A DNA stretch of 64,000 nucleotides from Amycolatopsis azurea DSM 43854 (GCF_001995215.1 NZ_MUXN01000014.1:118926-182925); one strand, 5' to 3'; positions 24,523 through 32,719 are shown, numbered from the stretch's first letter. Notes: a model not told the origin generated them from the sequence alone. Numbers and translations: made by a program.

Positions 24523-24557
24523 CCGTGTGGGGCGCCCGCTCCAGGCGCCCCACACGG
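24523..24557. terminator. Bidirectional terminator hairpin
   Basis: Stem CCGTGTGGGGCGCC/GGCGCCCCACACGG with loop CGCTCCA, between convergent genes ending at 24517 and 24560. Confidence 0.85.
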
Positions 24558-24559
24558 GC

Positions 24560-25210
24560 TCACGCGTTGGTGCGGTTCTTCTCGCGAAGCCGGTTCACGA
24601 CGAAGAGCACGACCGCGACCGCGACGGCGGCGATCACGAAGTACTGGAAGAACCCGGCGTACTCCTCGACCAGGTGCCAGCTCTCCCCGAGGGCGTAACC
24701 GGCCAGGACGAACACCGTGTTCCAGATCAGGCTGCCGAGCGTGGTCAGGGCCAGGAACCGCCAGAACGGCATCCGCTCGATCCCGGCGGGCAGGGAGATG
24801 AGGCTGCGGAAGATCGGCACCATCCGGCCGAAGAACACCGCCTTGGTGCCGTGTTTCTGGAACCAGGCCTCGGTCTTGTCGAAGTCGGATGCCTTGACCA
24901 GCGGGATCTTCGCCATCCAGCGGCGCGTGCGGTCGCGGCCCAGCAGCAGGCCGAGGTAGTAGACGATGATCGCGCCCGCGACCGACCCGAAGGTCGTCCA
25001 CACGAGCGCTTCCACCAGGGTGAACGTGCCCTGGCTGGCGGAGAACCCGGCGAGCGGGAGCACGAGTTCGCTCGGGATCGGCGGGAACAGGTTGTCCAGT
25101 CCGACGATGATCGCGGCTCCCGGGCCGCCCAGCGCGTCCATCAGTGACACCGCCCAGCCGGCGAGGCCGCCCATCGGTTCGCTGGCGGCTTGGGCGAGGA
25201 GGAGGTTCAT
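24560..25210 (-). CDS. DedA/SNARE-associated family membrane protein
   Basis: 216 residues from ATG 25208-25210, preceded by AAAGG. DedA hallmarks: FPPIPSELVLPLAGF, GSVAGAIIVYYLGLLLG, then the FGRMVPIFRSLISLPAGIERMPFWRFL segment holding the conserved arginines. DedA proteins are proposed undecaprenyl-phosphate or phospholipid translocases driven by proton gradient. Five or more membrane segments. The longer open frame upstream of 25210 lacks coding character. Confidence 0.93.
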   Translation of the reverse strand: MNLLLAQAASEPMGGLAGWAVSLMDALGGPGAAIIVGLDNLFPPIPSELVLPLAGFSASQGTFTLVEALVWTTFGSVAGAIIVYYLGLLLGRDRTRRWMAKIPLVKASDFDKTEAWFQKHGTKAVFFGRMVPIFRSLISLPAGIERMPFWRFLALTTLGSLIWNTVFVLAGYALGESWHLVEEYAGFFQYFVIAAVAVAVVLFVVNRLREKNRTNA

Positions 25211-25345
25211 GGCGGCCTTTCGTGGTCGTCTGCAGGTGTCAACGAACGTACGAAATGCCCGGGTTCCGCACCCTGCGGTGAAGCGGCACAGATCACTGCG
25301 GAAAACCGCAGTACCGATCTTCGGGTACCCCGCTAGCCTGGCGTT

Positions 25346-26497
25346 ATGCCTGTTCTGGCAGCGACGCGCCGCTACCTGCGCAAAGCGCTCCGCGGCACGC
25401 TGGGCCTGGCGATCGGCGCCATGACCGCGTTCGCGGAGTTCTTCTACGTGCTCTTCGGCGGCCTCGCGCTCACGATTCCCACGCTGAGGGAGTCTGTCTT
25501 CGCCGGTGCCCACATACTGTCCGAAGTGGAGCGACGACGGCTGGAGAAGTACTTCGGCGATCGGAACGCCATCGACTACGACGATCGCCGCGCGATGGTC
25601 TACCTGATCCCGCGCTGCGTCATCGGACTGCTCAGCGCCGGGGTCTTCATCCTGATCCTGCTGGGCGCCGGCTCCGGCGTGATCATCACCTATCAGTTGT
25701 TCAACGGTCAGTCTCCCGGAGGCGGAGCGCCCGCCGACTGGTACGACCCCGTCACCACCGCGCTTTTCGGCGCGCTGCTCATTTTCCTTTCACTGCAAGG
25801 GCTTCTGGGCACAGCGACGCTGGACCGCAAGCTGGCGCGACACTTTTTCGGCCCTAGCAAACAGGAAACGTTGCGCCGCCGGGTCTCCGAACTGGCGACC
25901 AGCCGGGCCGAGGTGGTCGAAGCGGTCAACGGCGAGCGCCGCCGGATCGAACGGGATCTGCACGACGGCGTCCAGCAGCGGCTGGTCGCGCTCGGGATGC
26001 TGCTCGGCCGGGCGCGGCGCACCGGCGATCCGGACCACGCGTCGGATCTGCTCCGGCAGGCGCACGAAGAATCCCAGCGCGCCCTCGAAGACCTGCGTGA
26101 GGTCTCGTGGCGGGTGTATCCGATCGCGTTGGACTCGGACGGGCTGCACCCCGCACTGGAGGCGCTCGCGGAACGCTCCGGCGTGCCGGTCCACCTGCGG
26201 GTCGACCTGCCGGCACGGCCACCGGCGGCCATCGAGACCGTCGTCTACTTCGTCGCGTCCGAGGCGGTCACCAATACGATCAAGCACGCCGCGGCGACGC
26301 GGATCGACATCGAGGCCGAGCAGGACGGGGACGAAGTGCGAGTGCGGATCACCGACGACGGCGTGGGCGGGGCGCGGGGGTCCGGCGGCGGTCTCTCCGG
26401 CCTCGCGCGGCGCGTCGCGGCGGCGGACGGTGAGTTCACCGTGGTGAGCCCGCCCGGAGGTCCGACCGTGGTGACGGCGGTGCTGCCGTGCGGGTGA
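25346..26497 (+). CDS. Two-component sensor histidine kinase, NarL-partner (HisKA_3) type
   Basis: 383 residues. The N-terminal 190 residues hold about three membrane helices (AMTAFAEFFYVLFGGLAL; VIGLLSAGVFILILLGAG; ALFGALLIFLSLQGLLG). The phosphoacceptor is His206 in ERRRIERDLHDGVQQRLVALG. The HATPase domain has SEAVTNTIKHA (N box) and ITDDGVGGARGSGGGLSGLARRV (G box). It phosphorylates the response regulator encoded by the next gene, which overlaps by 10 bp. The short loops suggest an intramembrane or cell-envelope signal. Confidence 0.94.
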   Translation: MPVLAATRRYLRKALRGTLGLAIGAMTAFAEFFYVLFGGLALTIPTLRESVFAGAHILSEVERRRLEKYFGDRNAIDYDDRRAMVYLIPRCVIGLLSAGVFILILLGAGSGVIITYQLFNGQSPGGGAPADWYDPVTTALFGALLIFLSLQGLLGTATLDRKLARHFFGPSKQETLRRRVSELATSRAEVVEAVNGERRRIERDLHDGVQQRLVALGMLLGRARRTGDPDHASDLLRQAHEESQRALEDLREVSWRVYPIALDSDGLHPALEALAERSGVPVHLRVDLPARPPAAIETVVYFVASEAVTNTIKHAAATRIDIEAEQDGDEVRVRITDDGVGGARGSGGGLSGLARRVAAADGEFTVVSPPGGPTVVTAVLPCG

Positions 26498-27132
26498 TCC
26501 TCGCGGAGGACTCGACGCTGCTGCGTGAGGGGCTCGTCCGGCTGCTGGTCGAAGAGGGGCACGACGTCGTGGCGTCGGTCGGCGACGGCGACGCGCTCCT
26601 CTCGACGACCGCCGCGTATCGGCCGGACGTGGTCGTCACCGACGTCCGCATGCCGCCGACCCACACCGACGAAGGCCTGCGCGCGGCGCTCGAGATCCGG
26701 AGACGCTGGCCGGGGATCGGCGTCCTGGTGCTCTCGCAGTACGTCGAGAAGCGGTACGCCGCCGAGCTGATCACCGGCGACGGCGAACGCGTCGGCTATC
26801 TGCTGAAGGACCGGGTCGCCCAGGTGGGCGAATTCCTGGACGCGCTCGACAGGGTCGCGGCAGGCGGGGCGGCGTTCGACCCGGAGGTGGTCCGGCGGCT
26901 GCTCGCGCGGACGACGCACACCGATCCGCTCGCGAAGCTGACCGCCCGCGAACGCGACGTGCTGGAGAAAATGGCGCAGGGCCACACGAACGCCGGGATA
27001 GCCGAGTCGCTGTTCGTGTCGCTGAGCGCGGTCGAGAAGCACGTGAACGCCATCTTCGACAAGCTCGGGCTGGCCACCACGGCGGGCTACAGCCGCCGTG
27101 TCCTGGCGATCTTGCGCTACCTCGGCTCCTGA
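26488..27132 (+). CDS. LuxR/NarL-family response regulator
   Basis: 214 residues from GTG 26488, inside the end of the kinase gene, so translation is coupled. Receiver domain: ILAEDSTLLREG, phosphoacceptor Asp52 in VVVTDVRMPP, and switch lysine in YLLKDRV. The C-terminal LuxR HTH reads LTARERDVLEKMAQGHTNAGIAESLFVSLSAVEKHVNAIFDKLGL. It should control transcription on signal from the kinase. Targets unknown. Confidence 0.95.
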   Translation: MRVILAEDSTLLREGLVRLLVEEGHDVVASVGDGDALLSTTAAYRPDVVVTDVRMPPTHTDEGLRAALEIRRRWPGIGVLVLSQYVEKRYAAELITGDGERVGYLLKDRVAQVGEFLDALDRVAAGGAAFDPEVVRRLLARTTHTDPLAKLTARERDVLEKMAQGHTNAGIAESLFVSLSAVEKHVNAIFDKLGLATTAGYSRRVLAILRYLGS

Positions 27133-27140
27133 CCCCCGAT

Positions 27141-27170
27141 TTGACAGGCAAGTGACGACTTGCCTATAAC
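27141..27170 (+). promoter_or_regulatory. Promoter of the arsR-VOC operon with operator in its spacer
   Basis: TTGACA (27141-27146), 18-bp spacer, TATAAC (27165-27170). The perfect inverted repeat AGGCAAGT-GACG-ACTTGCCT (27146-27165) fills the spacer, a natural ArsR-dimer site. Transcription would start at about 27177, the GTG itself. Confidence 0.75.
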
Positions 27171-27176
27171 GGGGTC

Positions 27177-27467
27177 GTGGACGGCGACCTGTTCAAGGCG
27201 ATCGGCGACGCGACGCGGCGCACCATCCTGGACGAGCTGACCGAAAAGGACGGTCAGACCCTGTTCGAGATCTGCGGCAGGCTGACCATGAAACACGGCC
27301 TAGCCTCTTCACGGCAGGCCATCTCGCAGCATCTCGCGATGCTCGAGCAGGCGGGCCTGGTCCACACCCGGCGGCAGGGCCGCTACAAGTTCCACCACAT
27401 CGACACGAGTCCGCTGCGGTCGATCGTCGAGCGGTGGCCCATCGACCGAGAGGAACCGAACCCGTGA
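27177..27467 (+). CDS. ArsR-family winged-helix repressor
   Basis: 96 residues from GTG 27177: DLFKAIGDATRRTILDELTEKDGQTLFEIC, recognition helix region SSRQAISQHLAMLEQAGLVHTRRQGRYKFHH. It has one cysteine and no metal-binding ELCVC motif, so it is probably not a metal sensor. An inverted repeat in the promoter spacer just upstream suggests self-repression. The GTG coincides with the predicted transcription start, so the mRNA may be leaderless. The next gene overlaps by GTGA and is the likely regulated enzyme. Confidence 0.92.
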   Translation: MDGDLFKAIGDATRRTILDELTEKDGQTLFEICGRLTMKHGLASSRQAISQHLAMLEQAGLVHTRRQGRYKFHHIDTSPLRSIVERWPIDREEPNP

Positions 27468-27853
27468 TCCGCATCAACATCACCAGCGTCTTCGTCGACG
27501 ACCAGGCCAAGGCGCTGGCTTTCTACACCGAGAAGCTGGGGTTCACCAAGAAGACCGACGTGCCCACCGGCGACGCCCGCTGGCTCACCGTGGTCTCCCC
27601 CGCCAACCCCGACGGCGTCGAACTGCTGCTGGAACCGGACGGCCACCCCGCGGCGAAGCCGTTCAAGAAGGCACTGGCAGACGACGGCATCCCTTTCACC
27701 CAGTTCGCCGTCGACGACGTGTACGCCGAGGTCGAGCGGCTCAAGGGGCTGGGTGTCGAATTCACCCAGGACGCCGTCGACATGGGGCCGGTGGTCACCG
27801 CCGTCTTCGACGACACCTGCGGCAACCTGATCCAGCTCGCCACGATGAAGTAA
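27464..27853 (+). CDS. VOC (glyoxalase/bleomycin-resistance) family protein
   Basis: 129 residues from GTG 27464, in GTGA overlap with the ArsR gene. Two beta-alpha-beta-beta-beta modules: TSVFVDDQAKALAFYTEKLGFTKKTDVP and FAVDDVYAEVERLKGLGVEFTQ, ending VTAVFDDTCGNLIQLATM. The final Glu/Gln position typical of metal binding is Gln (IQL). ArsR-VOC pairs are common and the VOC member is often a small-molecule-binding or detoxifying protein. Substrate unknown. Confidence 0.92.
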   Translation: MIRINITSVFVDDQAKALAFYTEKLGFTKKTDVPTGDARWLTVVSPANPDGVELLLEPDGHPAAKPFKKALADDGIPFTQFAVDDVYAEVERLKGLGVEFTQDAVDMGPVVTAVFDDTCGNLIQLATMK

Positions 27854-27857
27854 CGAA

Positions 27858-27894
27858 AAGCGGGGCTCGGTCCACAGTGGACCGAGCCCCGCTT
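27858..27894. terminator. Bidirectional terminator hairpin
   Basis: AAGCGGGGCTCGGTCCAC paired perfectly with its complement around a minimal loop, between convergent VOC genes. Confidence 0.85.
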
Positions 27895-27904
27895 CGGCGT
27901 TTCC

Positions 27905-28285
27905 TTACTGCTGAACCCATTCCACGAGTTCCACGGGCACACCGTTCGGGTCGGTGACCATGAAGAGGCGTTCTCCCCACGGCTCCTCCCGCAGCGGCAA
28001 CGTGATCTCGACACCTTCCTCGCGCAGGCGCTTCTCCTCGGCCTCGAGATTCTCGACCGTGAAGGCCACGATCACGCCGGCCGCGCGCACCTGCCGCAGG
28101 TTCTCCGGCAGGACCTCGATCCCCGCCTGGAGCAGGACGATGGCCACCTTCGCGGTTTCGTGCCCGAGGGAGACGAAACCCTCAGCGGCCATCTGCTCGG
28201 TGAAGCCGAAGTGCTCGGTGAAGAAACGGCTGGAAGCGGCGACGTCGTCGACGGTCAGCGAAACGGTGGAGGCAAGGACGTTCAC
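27905..28285 (-). CDS. VOC (glyoxalase) family protein
   Basis: 126 residues: MNVLASTVSLTVDDVAASSRFFTEHFGFTEQMAAEGFVSLGH..., second module VIVAFTVENLEAEEKRLREEGVEITLPLREEPWGERLFMVTDPNGVPVELVEWV. The final Glu (VELVEW) and a His at the end of the first module are candidate metal ligands. It is divergent from a TetR-type regulator, whose promoter region has inverted repeats overlapping both -10 elements, so it is the probable target of that regulator. It is unrelated in operon to the VOC gene at 27464. Confidence 0.9.
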   Translation of the reverse strand: MNVLASTVSLTVDDVAASSRFFTEHFGFTEQMAAEGFVSLGHETAKVAIVLLQAGIEVLPENLRQVRAAGVIVAFTVENLEAEEKRLREEGVEITLPLREEPWGERLFMVTDPNGVPVELVEWVQQ

Positions 28286-28512
28286 GGGCTATCCCCTTCG
28301 GTCGGCGGTGAGTTCTCGGACGGACTGGCCGGTCAGTACGACCGGCGGCGCGGGATGCCGGTCGAGCGGCGCACCGGCATCGAGCGGCCGGGGAACGGCT
28401 GCTGATGACGGCGGTCGGCCCGGCGGACCTGGGCGCGATTGGCGCCTTCGTCGCCTTGGGGGATTCGAGCGGGCAAGGAGCCTCTTCTCTCTCATTCAGT
28501 AGTACGGACGTA

Positions 28513-28567
28513 AGTTTACATCCGGCCTACCGTAAGTCAAGGATATTTTTACGACGGTGGTAAACTT
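28513..28567. promoter_or_regulatory. Divergent VOC/TetR promoters with matching inverted half-sites
   Basis: Minus strand: TTGACT (28539-28534), 15-16 bp spacer, TAAACT (28518-28513). Plus strand: TAAACT (28561-28566), 7 nt before the tetR ATG. AAGTTTAC (28512-28519) and GTAAACTT (28560-28567) form an inverted repeat that overlays both -10 boxes; a further GTAAGT occurs at 28532. Confidence 0.55.
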
Positions 28568-28572
28568 CGCCC

Positions 28573-29211
28573 ATGACCAGCGCTGATGTGGGCCTACGAG
28601 AGCTCAAGAAGCAGGAGACGCGGCAGCTGATCTCCGACAAGGCGACGCTTCTCTTCATCGAGAAGGGCTTCGAGGACACGACGATCGCGGAGATCGCCGC
28701 GGCGGCGAGGGTCGCGAAGAAGACCGTCACCAACTACTTCGCACGCAAGGAAGACCTGGCGCTGGACCAGCACGAGGAGTTCACGAACGGGCTGGCGAAC
28801 GCCGTTCGCGACCGGGAACCGGGCGAGTCGGCGCTGGCCGCGCTCCGGCGCACCTTCCTGGACGCGGTGGCCGAGCACTCCCCTGTGATCGGCTTCACCG
28901 GGACGGCCTTCGCGAAAATGGTGCTGGAGAGCCCGACGCTGACCGCGCGGCTGCGTGAACTGCACGAACTGCGGGAAGAAGCGCTCGCCGTGCTGCTCGC
29001 GACCGAGACCGGAGCCGACGCGGACGACGTCACCCCGGTCATGGCGGCCGCCGAGCTCAACGCGATCGACCGTGTCCTGTTCCGCGAGGTCCTGCGGCGT
29101 TCACACGCCGGCGAGAGCGACGACGAGATCGCCGAAGCTCTGACCAAGGCCACACAGTGCGCTTTCGAACTGCTGGAACCGGCCTTCGGCGACTACGCGA
29201 TCCGTGAGTAG
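28573..29211 (+). CDS. TetR/AcrR-family regulator
   Basis: 212 residues. N-terminal HTH: ELKKQETRQLISDKATLLFIEKGFEDTTIAEIAAAARVAKKTVTNYFARKEDL. The C-terminal ligand domain is all-helical with no recognisable subfamily. It is divergent from the VOC gene at 27905-28285. The ATG is 7 nt after a TAAACT -10 box, so the message may be leaderless. It likely represses itself and the VOC gene. Confidence 0.93.
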   Translation: MTSADVGLRELKKQETRQLISDKATLLFIEKGFEDTTIAEIAAAARVAKKTVTNYFARKEDLALDQHEEFTNGLANAVRDREPGESALAALRRTFLDAVAEHSPVIGFTGTAFAKMVLESPTLTARLRELHELREEALAVLLATETGADADDVTPVMAAAELNAIDRVLFREVLRRSHAGESDDEIAEALTKATQCAFELLEPAFGDYAIRE

Positions 29212-29267
29212 GTCAGCACTGAAACAGCCTAGTGTTTTTGTCGGCGGTGCCCGCTAGGGTCCGCTGC

Positions 29268-30482
29268 ATGTCTGAGGGGACTTCGTTCGGAGTCATCTGT
29301 TGTGAGGGCTGGGATCCGGCCGCCCGTGCGCTGGTCGGCAGGCTCACGTCCGATACCGCCCGGGAACGCGACGCCACCGGTGAGCAGTACGCCGTCGCGC
29401 TGGTCCGTCCCGGCACCGAGTCGCCGGCGGTGCTGCTCGAAATCGCGTGGCAGCACCACTTCGCCCGCTGCTGGCACGTCGACGAGCAGGGCAGGCGGAG
29501 CGCTTCGTTCGAGTACCGCCTGCTCGAAGACGGCGCCTTGTTCCTCGTGCGCGTCGAACAGTGGACCTACAAAACCGCCGACCAGGAGGAATTCGACAAA
29601 CAGACCGCCGGCCGCGTGGAGATGTCCTTCGGCCCCGAAGGCGAAGGCTGGATGTATCAGGCGCCCGACGGCTACGCGGGCGGCTCCAGCAGCGGGCGCG
29701 CGCAAAAGCCGTTGTCCGAGCTGACCTCACCGAAGCCCGCCTTCGGTGACTGGGAATCTCTCGCGAATTCGGGACCGCTGTCCCTCCAGGTGCCGGAGGC
29801 TCCCGAAACCGACCCACCGCTTCCCGTCGACGAGCGTCCCTGGCGCCCGTCGGTTCCGTTGCGGCCCAAGGACATGGTGGAGATGTTCACCGCGGGCACA
29901 CGTTTCGCGTTGAGCAACGACCGCGGTCTCGTGGAAGTCGAGCTTCAGGACGCCGGGAAACTCCGCATGCCCAGCGGCAGGCTCGTCGCCTCGGATCCGG
30001 CCTTCCTGGATGCCGGTTCCGGCCACTTCACGGTCACCGCCCCGCCCGGCGAACACCGGGTCGAACTCGCCGTGATCCGCTTCGTCGACGAGCCCGCGCA
30101 CGAGCGGGTCGCCGCCGCCAAACTCGTCGTCGCCGACGTTCCGGTGGCCGGCTGGGAAGTCGCGGTCTGGCCGGAGCAGAACGCCCTCTTCCTGGGAGAC
30201 GGGGAGTTCTACGGCTACGGCGTGGACAGCGGGACAGGCTGTTTCGCCGACGCCGACGCTCTCCCCGACGAGGTGGACGACGACCTCATGGAGAGGTTCG
30301 CCGAGGTGGATCCCCACGTCGACATCACCCCGGACGGAGCCGACTGCAACATCATCGCGTTCGCCACCGGCTGGGGAGACGGGAGCTACCCGACCTGGAT
30401 CGGCCGGGCGGCCGACGGCGCTCTGGTCTGCTTCGTCACCGACATGCTGGTGCTCAACGGCGCACAGGTGGTCACGGCCTAG
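29268..30482 (+). CDS. DUF4241-containing protein, function unknown
   Basis: 404 residues from ATG 29268 (MSEGTSFGVICCEGWD). The N-terminal 140 residues form one unrecognised domain; a Pro-rich linker (about 165-200) follows. The C-terminal half matches DUF4241: FTVTAPPGEHRVELAVIRFVDEP, WPEQNALFLGDGEFYGYGVDSGTGCFADADAL and the end CNIIAFATGWGDGSYPTWIGRAADGALVCFVTDMLVL. No signal or membrane helix. DUF4241 proteins occur in some polymorphic-toxin immunity contexts, but no toxin gene is adjacent here. Alternative start at 29232 looks non-coding. Confidence 0.85.
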   Translation: MSEGTSFGVICCEGWDPAARALVGRLTSDTARERDATGEQYAVALVRPGTESPAVLLEIAWQHHFARCWHVDEQGRRSASFEYRLLEDGALFLVRVEQWTYKTADQEEFDKQTAGRVEMSFGPEGEGWMYQAPDGYAGGSSSGRAQKPLSELTSPKPAFGDWESLANSGPLSLQVPEAPETDPPLPVDERPWRPSVPLRPKDMVEMFTAGTRFALSNDRGLVEVELQDAGKLRMPSGRLVASDPAFLDAGSGHFTVTAPPGEHRVELAVIRFVDEPAHERVAAAKLVVADVPVAGWEVAVWPEQNALFLGDGEFYGYGVDSGTGCFADADALPDEVDDDLMERFAEVDPHVDITPDGADCNIIAFATGWGDGSYPTWIGRAADGALVCFVTDMLVLNGAQVVTA

Positions 30483-30499
30483 CCGAGGATGATGGCGTC

Positions 30500-30922
30500 A
30501 TGGCCTTCACAGAAGACGAAATCGCGTACCTTCGTTCCCAACCCCTGGCCCGCTTCGCGACCCTGTCCGAGGACGGCGAGCAGCCCGATGTCGTCCCGCT
30601 GGCGTTCGAGTTCGACGGGACGGATTTCTGGATCGGTGGCGCGGGAGCGTCGGTTCTCATGACCCGGAAGTTCCGCAACATCCAAGCGGGACAACGGAAA
30701 GTCGCCTTGGTCATCGACGACCTGGTCGCACTGGACCCGTTCGTCGCGCGTGGTGTCCGGATCTACGGCGAGGCCGCCGATCCCGTCGAACGCACGGGGA
30801 TCGTCGGTCCGGGGATCTACGCGCGCGTCACGCCCACTGTGTCGTGGAGCTGGAACATGGCGGGCGAACCCGCGGGGGAGACGTGGTACCCGTCGAGGCG
30901 CGCGGTTCACGGTGACACGTAG
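30500..30922 (+). CDS. PPOX-class F420-dependent flavin/deazaflavin oxidoreductase
   Basis: 140 residues with the split-barrel fold: FTEDEIAYLRSQPLARFATLSEDGEQPDVVPLAFEFDGTDFWIGG, then KFRNIQAGQRKVALVIDDLV and a C-terminal WYPSRRAVHG. It groups with the pyridoxamine-phosphate-oxidase-like family common in F420-using actinobacteria. Substrate unknown. Starts 18 bp after the DUF4241 gene. Its last 16 bp overlap the convergent GNAT gene. Confidence 0.88.
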   Translation: MAFTEDEIAYLRSQPLARFATLSEDGEQPDVVPLAFEFDGTDFWIGGAGASVLMTRKFRNIQAGQRKVALVIDDLVALDPFVARGVRIYGEAADPVERTGIVGPGIYARVTPTVSWSWNMAGEPAGETWYPSRRAVHGDT

Positions 30923-31443
30923 AGGAGCATGTCCCGCGCGACCCCGCCGATCTCCTGATGAGCGGGCAACAGGCGTTCGCGCCGGTAGCCCGCTTTCTCG
31001 GCCGCGCGCAAGGAGCTGCGGTTCCACGGCTCGATGCACAGCTCGATCCGCTCGACACCGGGGACTGTCCAGGCGAAGCCGGTGATCGCCTTGAGCGCGT
31101 CGGTCGCGACCCCGCGTCGTCGATGCGCGGGCGAGACGGAATAGCCCAGGATCCCGATGCCTTCGGACAGCTTCCGCAGCCAGAGGCCGATCGTGCCGAC
31201 CGCGGTCCCGTCGACGGTGATCACGAAGGGAAATCCCCGCCCTTCGGCGTGACGGGTCTGCTGCCGCCGCACCCAGTCTTCGGCCTCCTGGCGGGTCGGA
31301 TGCGCGGGAAGGCTGCCGATGAGCGGGACATAGGGATCCTCGCCGAGTTCGAGGGCGAGCGAGACGTCGGTTTCGGCGAACTCGCGCAGGACGACGGATC
31401 CGTGGGCCGGCGGGGTGGCAGGCCAAGGCGGCGGCTCGGTCAT
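30907..31443 (-). CDS. GNAT-family N-acetyltransferase (RimJ/RimL-like)
   Basis: 178 residues from ATG 31441-31443; the open frame runs further upstream but is a shadow of the gene on the plus strand. VVLREFAETDVSLALELGEDPYVP, GTIGLWLRKLSEGIGILGYSVSPAHRRRGVATDALKAITGFAW and ERIELCIEPWNRSSLRAAEKAGYRRERLL are GNAT motifs of the ribosomal-protein acetyltransferase type. Substrate unknown. Convergent 16-bp overlap with the PPOX gene. Confidence 0.9.
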   Translation of the reverse strand: MTEPPPWPATPPAHGSVVLREFAETDVSLALELGEDPYVPLIGSLPAHPTRQEAEDWVRRQQTRHAEGRGFPFVITVDGTAVGTIGLWLRKLSEGIGILGYSVSPAHRRRGVATDALKAITGFAWTVPGVERIELCIEPWNRSSLRAAEKAGYRRERLLPAHQEIGGVARDMLLYVSP

Positions 31444-31483
31444 CGGTCCATTCTTGTCGGTGGGCGGCGGTACGGTCGGGCGT

Positions 31484-32035
31484 ATGCGGGACCTGATCGT
31501 CACGGAGAACTGCACGATCGACGGCGTGATCGAACTGGCGGGAGACTGGTTCGTCCCGGGCGACACCGACCAGTCTGACGTCCTGGCCGCGCTGCGCGAA
31601 CAACGTGAGAACGCCGACGCGTTCCTGACCGGACGCGTCACTTTCGAGGACATGCGCGGCTACTGGCCGAAGCAAACCGAAGACACGACAGGGATTTCGG
31701 CTTACCTGAACTCGGTGAGCAAGTACGTGGTCTCCAGCACGCTGACGGAGCCGGAGTGGGAGCACACGACGGTGCTCTCCGGTGAGCTGCGTTCGGAGGT
31801 CGAGGGGCTGAAGGCCGCCGAGGGCAAGGACATCGTGACCACCGGCAGCATCTCGCTGGTGCACGCGCTCATCGCCGAGGGGCTCGTCGACGAGTACCGG
31901 CTGTTCGTCTACCCGGTCGTGGTCGGCGAAGGTCGTCGACTGTTCGAAGGCGCCACCGGCGTTCCGAAGCTCCGGCTGGTCGAGGAGCGGGCGTTCGCTT
32001 CGGGGATCGTGCTGCTGCGCTACCGGGCTCGGTAG
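31484..32035 (+). CDS. Dihydrofolate reductase-like (RibD C-terminal) protein
   Basis: 183 residues from ATG 31484. Pattern of the RibD_C/DHFR-like family: LIVTENCTIDGVIELAGDWF, ADAFLTGRVTFEDMRGYWPKQ, KYVVSSTL, GKDIVTTGSISLVHALIAEGLVDEYRLFVYPVVVGEGRRLFEG, and C-terminal GIVLLRYRAR. It is probably an NADPH-dependent reductase of unknown substrate; its single-domain form differs from bifunctional RibD. Divergent from the GNAT gene with 40 bp between. Confidence 0.9.
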   Translation: MRDLIVTENCTIDGVIELAGDWFVPGDTDQSDVLAALREQRENADAFLTGRVTFEDMRGYWPKQTEDTTGISAYLNSVSKYVVSSTLTEPEWEHTTVLSGELRSEVEGLKAAEGKDIVTTGSISLVHALIAEGLVDEYRLFVYPVVVGEGRRLFEGATGVPKLRLVEERAFASGIVLLRYRAR

Positions 32036-32082
32036 GGTCGTCTTACTCCGCGTAGCGGCGGGGCACGACGGAGGTGACGATC

Positions 32083-32469
32083 ATGGTCGACGCGTCGAAG
32101 TTCACGGCCGAGGTGTTCCGCGTCGCGGCGGAACGGCCCGGCGCTTCGCCGCGGCTGACCCGGGCGGCGGGCTGCGTCCGGGACGGCAAGTTCAGCTGGG
32201 AGGACGTCGCGACCGGGACTTGCGAGCATCCGCTCGCGCAGGCGCTGTTCGCGCCGAAGGCCCAGGAGAAGCTGTGGCCACAGCTGGCCGAGATCGCCGC
32301 CGAACTCGAATCCGTTCCCGAAGCCGCCCCCGCACCGGCGGCCCCGCCCCGGCGCGCGAGGAAAGCGCCCGCGGCCGACGACGACTTCAGCGAGCACACC
32401 TATCTCGAAGACCTGGCCGAACCGAACAGCCACCCGGCGTGGCCGCAGCGGCGGGATCGCGGCCGGTAG
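32083..32469 (+). CDS. Small hypothetical protein, disordered C-terminus
   Basis: 128 residues from ATG 32083, 8 bp after GGAGG (a GTG start at 32074 would use the ribosome site itself). The N-terminal half is folded-looking (KFTAEVFRVAAERPGASPRL, then GKFSWEDVATGTCEHPLAQALFAPKAQEKLWPQLAEIA). The rest is Pro/Ala and acidic, with no signal or membrane helix. Function unknown. It is followed by a terminator hairpin and tRNA-Tyr. Confidence 0.7.
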   Translation: MVDASKFTAEVFRVAAERPGASPRLTRAAGCVRDGKFSWEDVATGTCEHPLAQALFAPKAQEKLWPQLAEIAAELESVPEAAPAPAAPPRRARKAPAADDDFSEHTYLEDLAEPNSHPAWPQRRDRGR

Positions 32470-32480
32470 GGGCACGAACA

Positions 32481-32515
32481 AGAGCGGCCCCGTGACCTGG
32501 TCACGGGGCCGCTCT
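32481..32515. terminator. Terminator hairpin
   Basis: AGAGCGGCCCCGTGACC paired perfectly with its complement, 11 bp past the stop at 32469. It also lies just 3' of the minus-strand tRNA-Tyr, so it can serve both. Confidence 0.85.
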
Positions 32516-32518
32516 GTG

Positions 32519-32600
32519 TGGCGAGTGAGGGATTCGAACCCCCGAAGGCGTAGCCGTCTGATTTACAGTCAGATCCCTTTGGCCGCTCGGGCAACTCGCC
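32519..32600 (-). tRNA. tRNA-Tyr (anticodon GTA)
   Basis: 82 nt with long variable arm: acceptor GGCGAGT/ACTCGCC, D arm GCCCGAGCGGCCAAAGGG, anticodon GTA in CTGTAAA, T loop GGTTCGAATCC. Class II length is right for Tyr. Confidence 0.96.
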
Positions 32601-32719
32601 GTGGCCGGGCAAGCCCGGTCGAGACGAAAGAATACCCAATGCCGTGGCGGGCCGGTCAACCGGGTTCCACAGGGCTAGGGTGGAAGCTCCTGACAAGCGA
32701 GTACGAGGTGTGAGAACAC

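Noticed and set aside
28289..28495. Possible small minus-strand gene (68 codons) between the divergent promoter and the VOC gene
   Set aside because: It sits where a leader ORF could, but the product is Arg/Pro-rich with no ribosome site and no coding bias.
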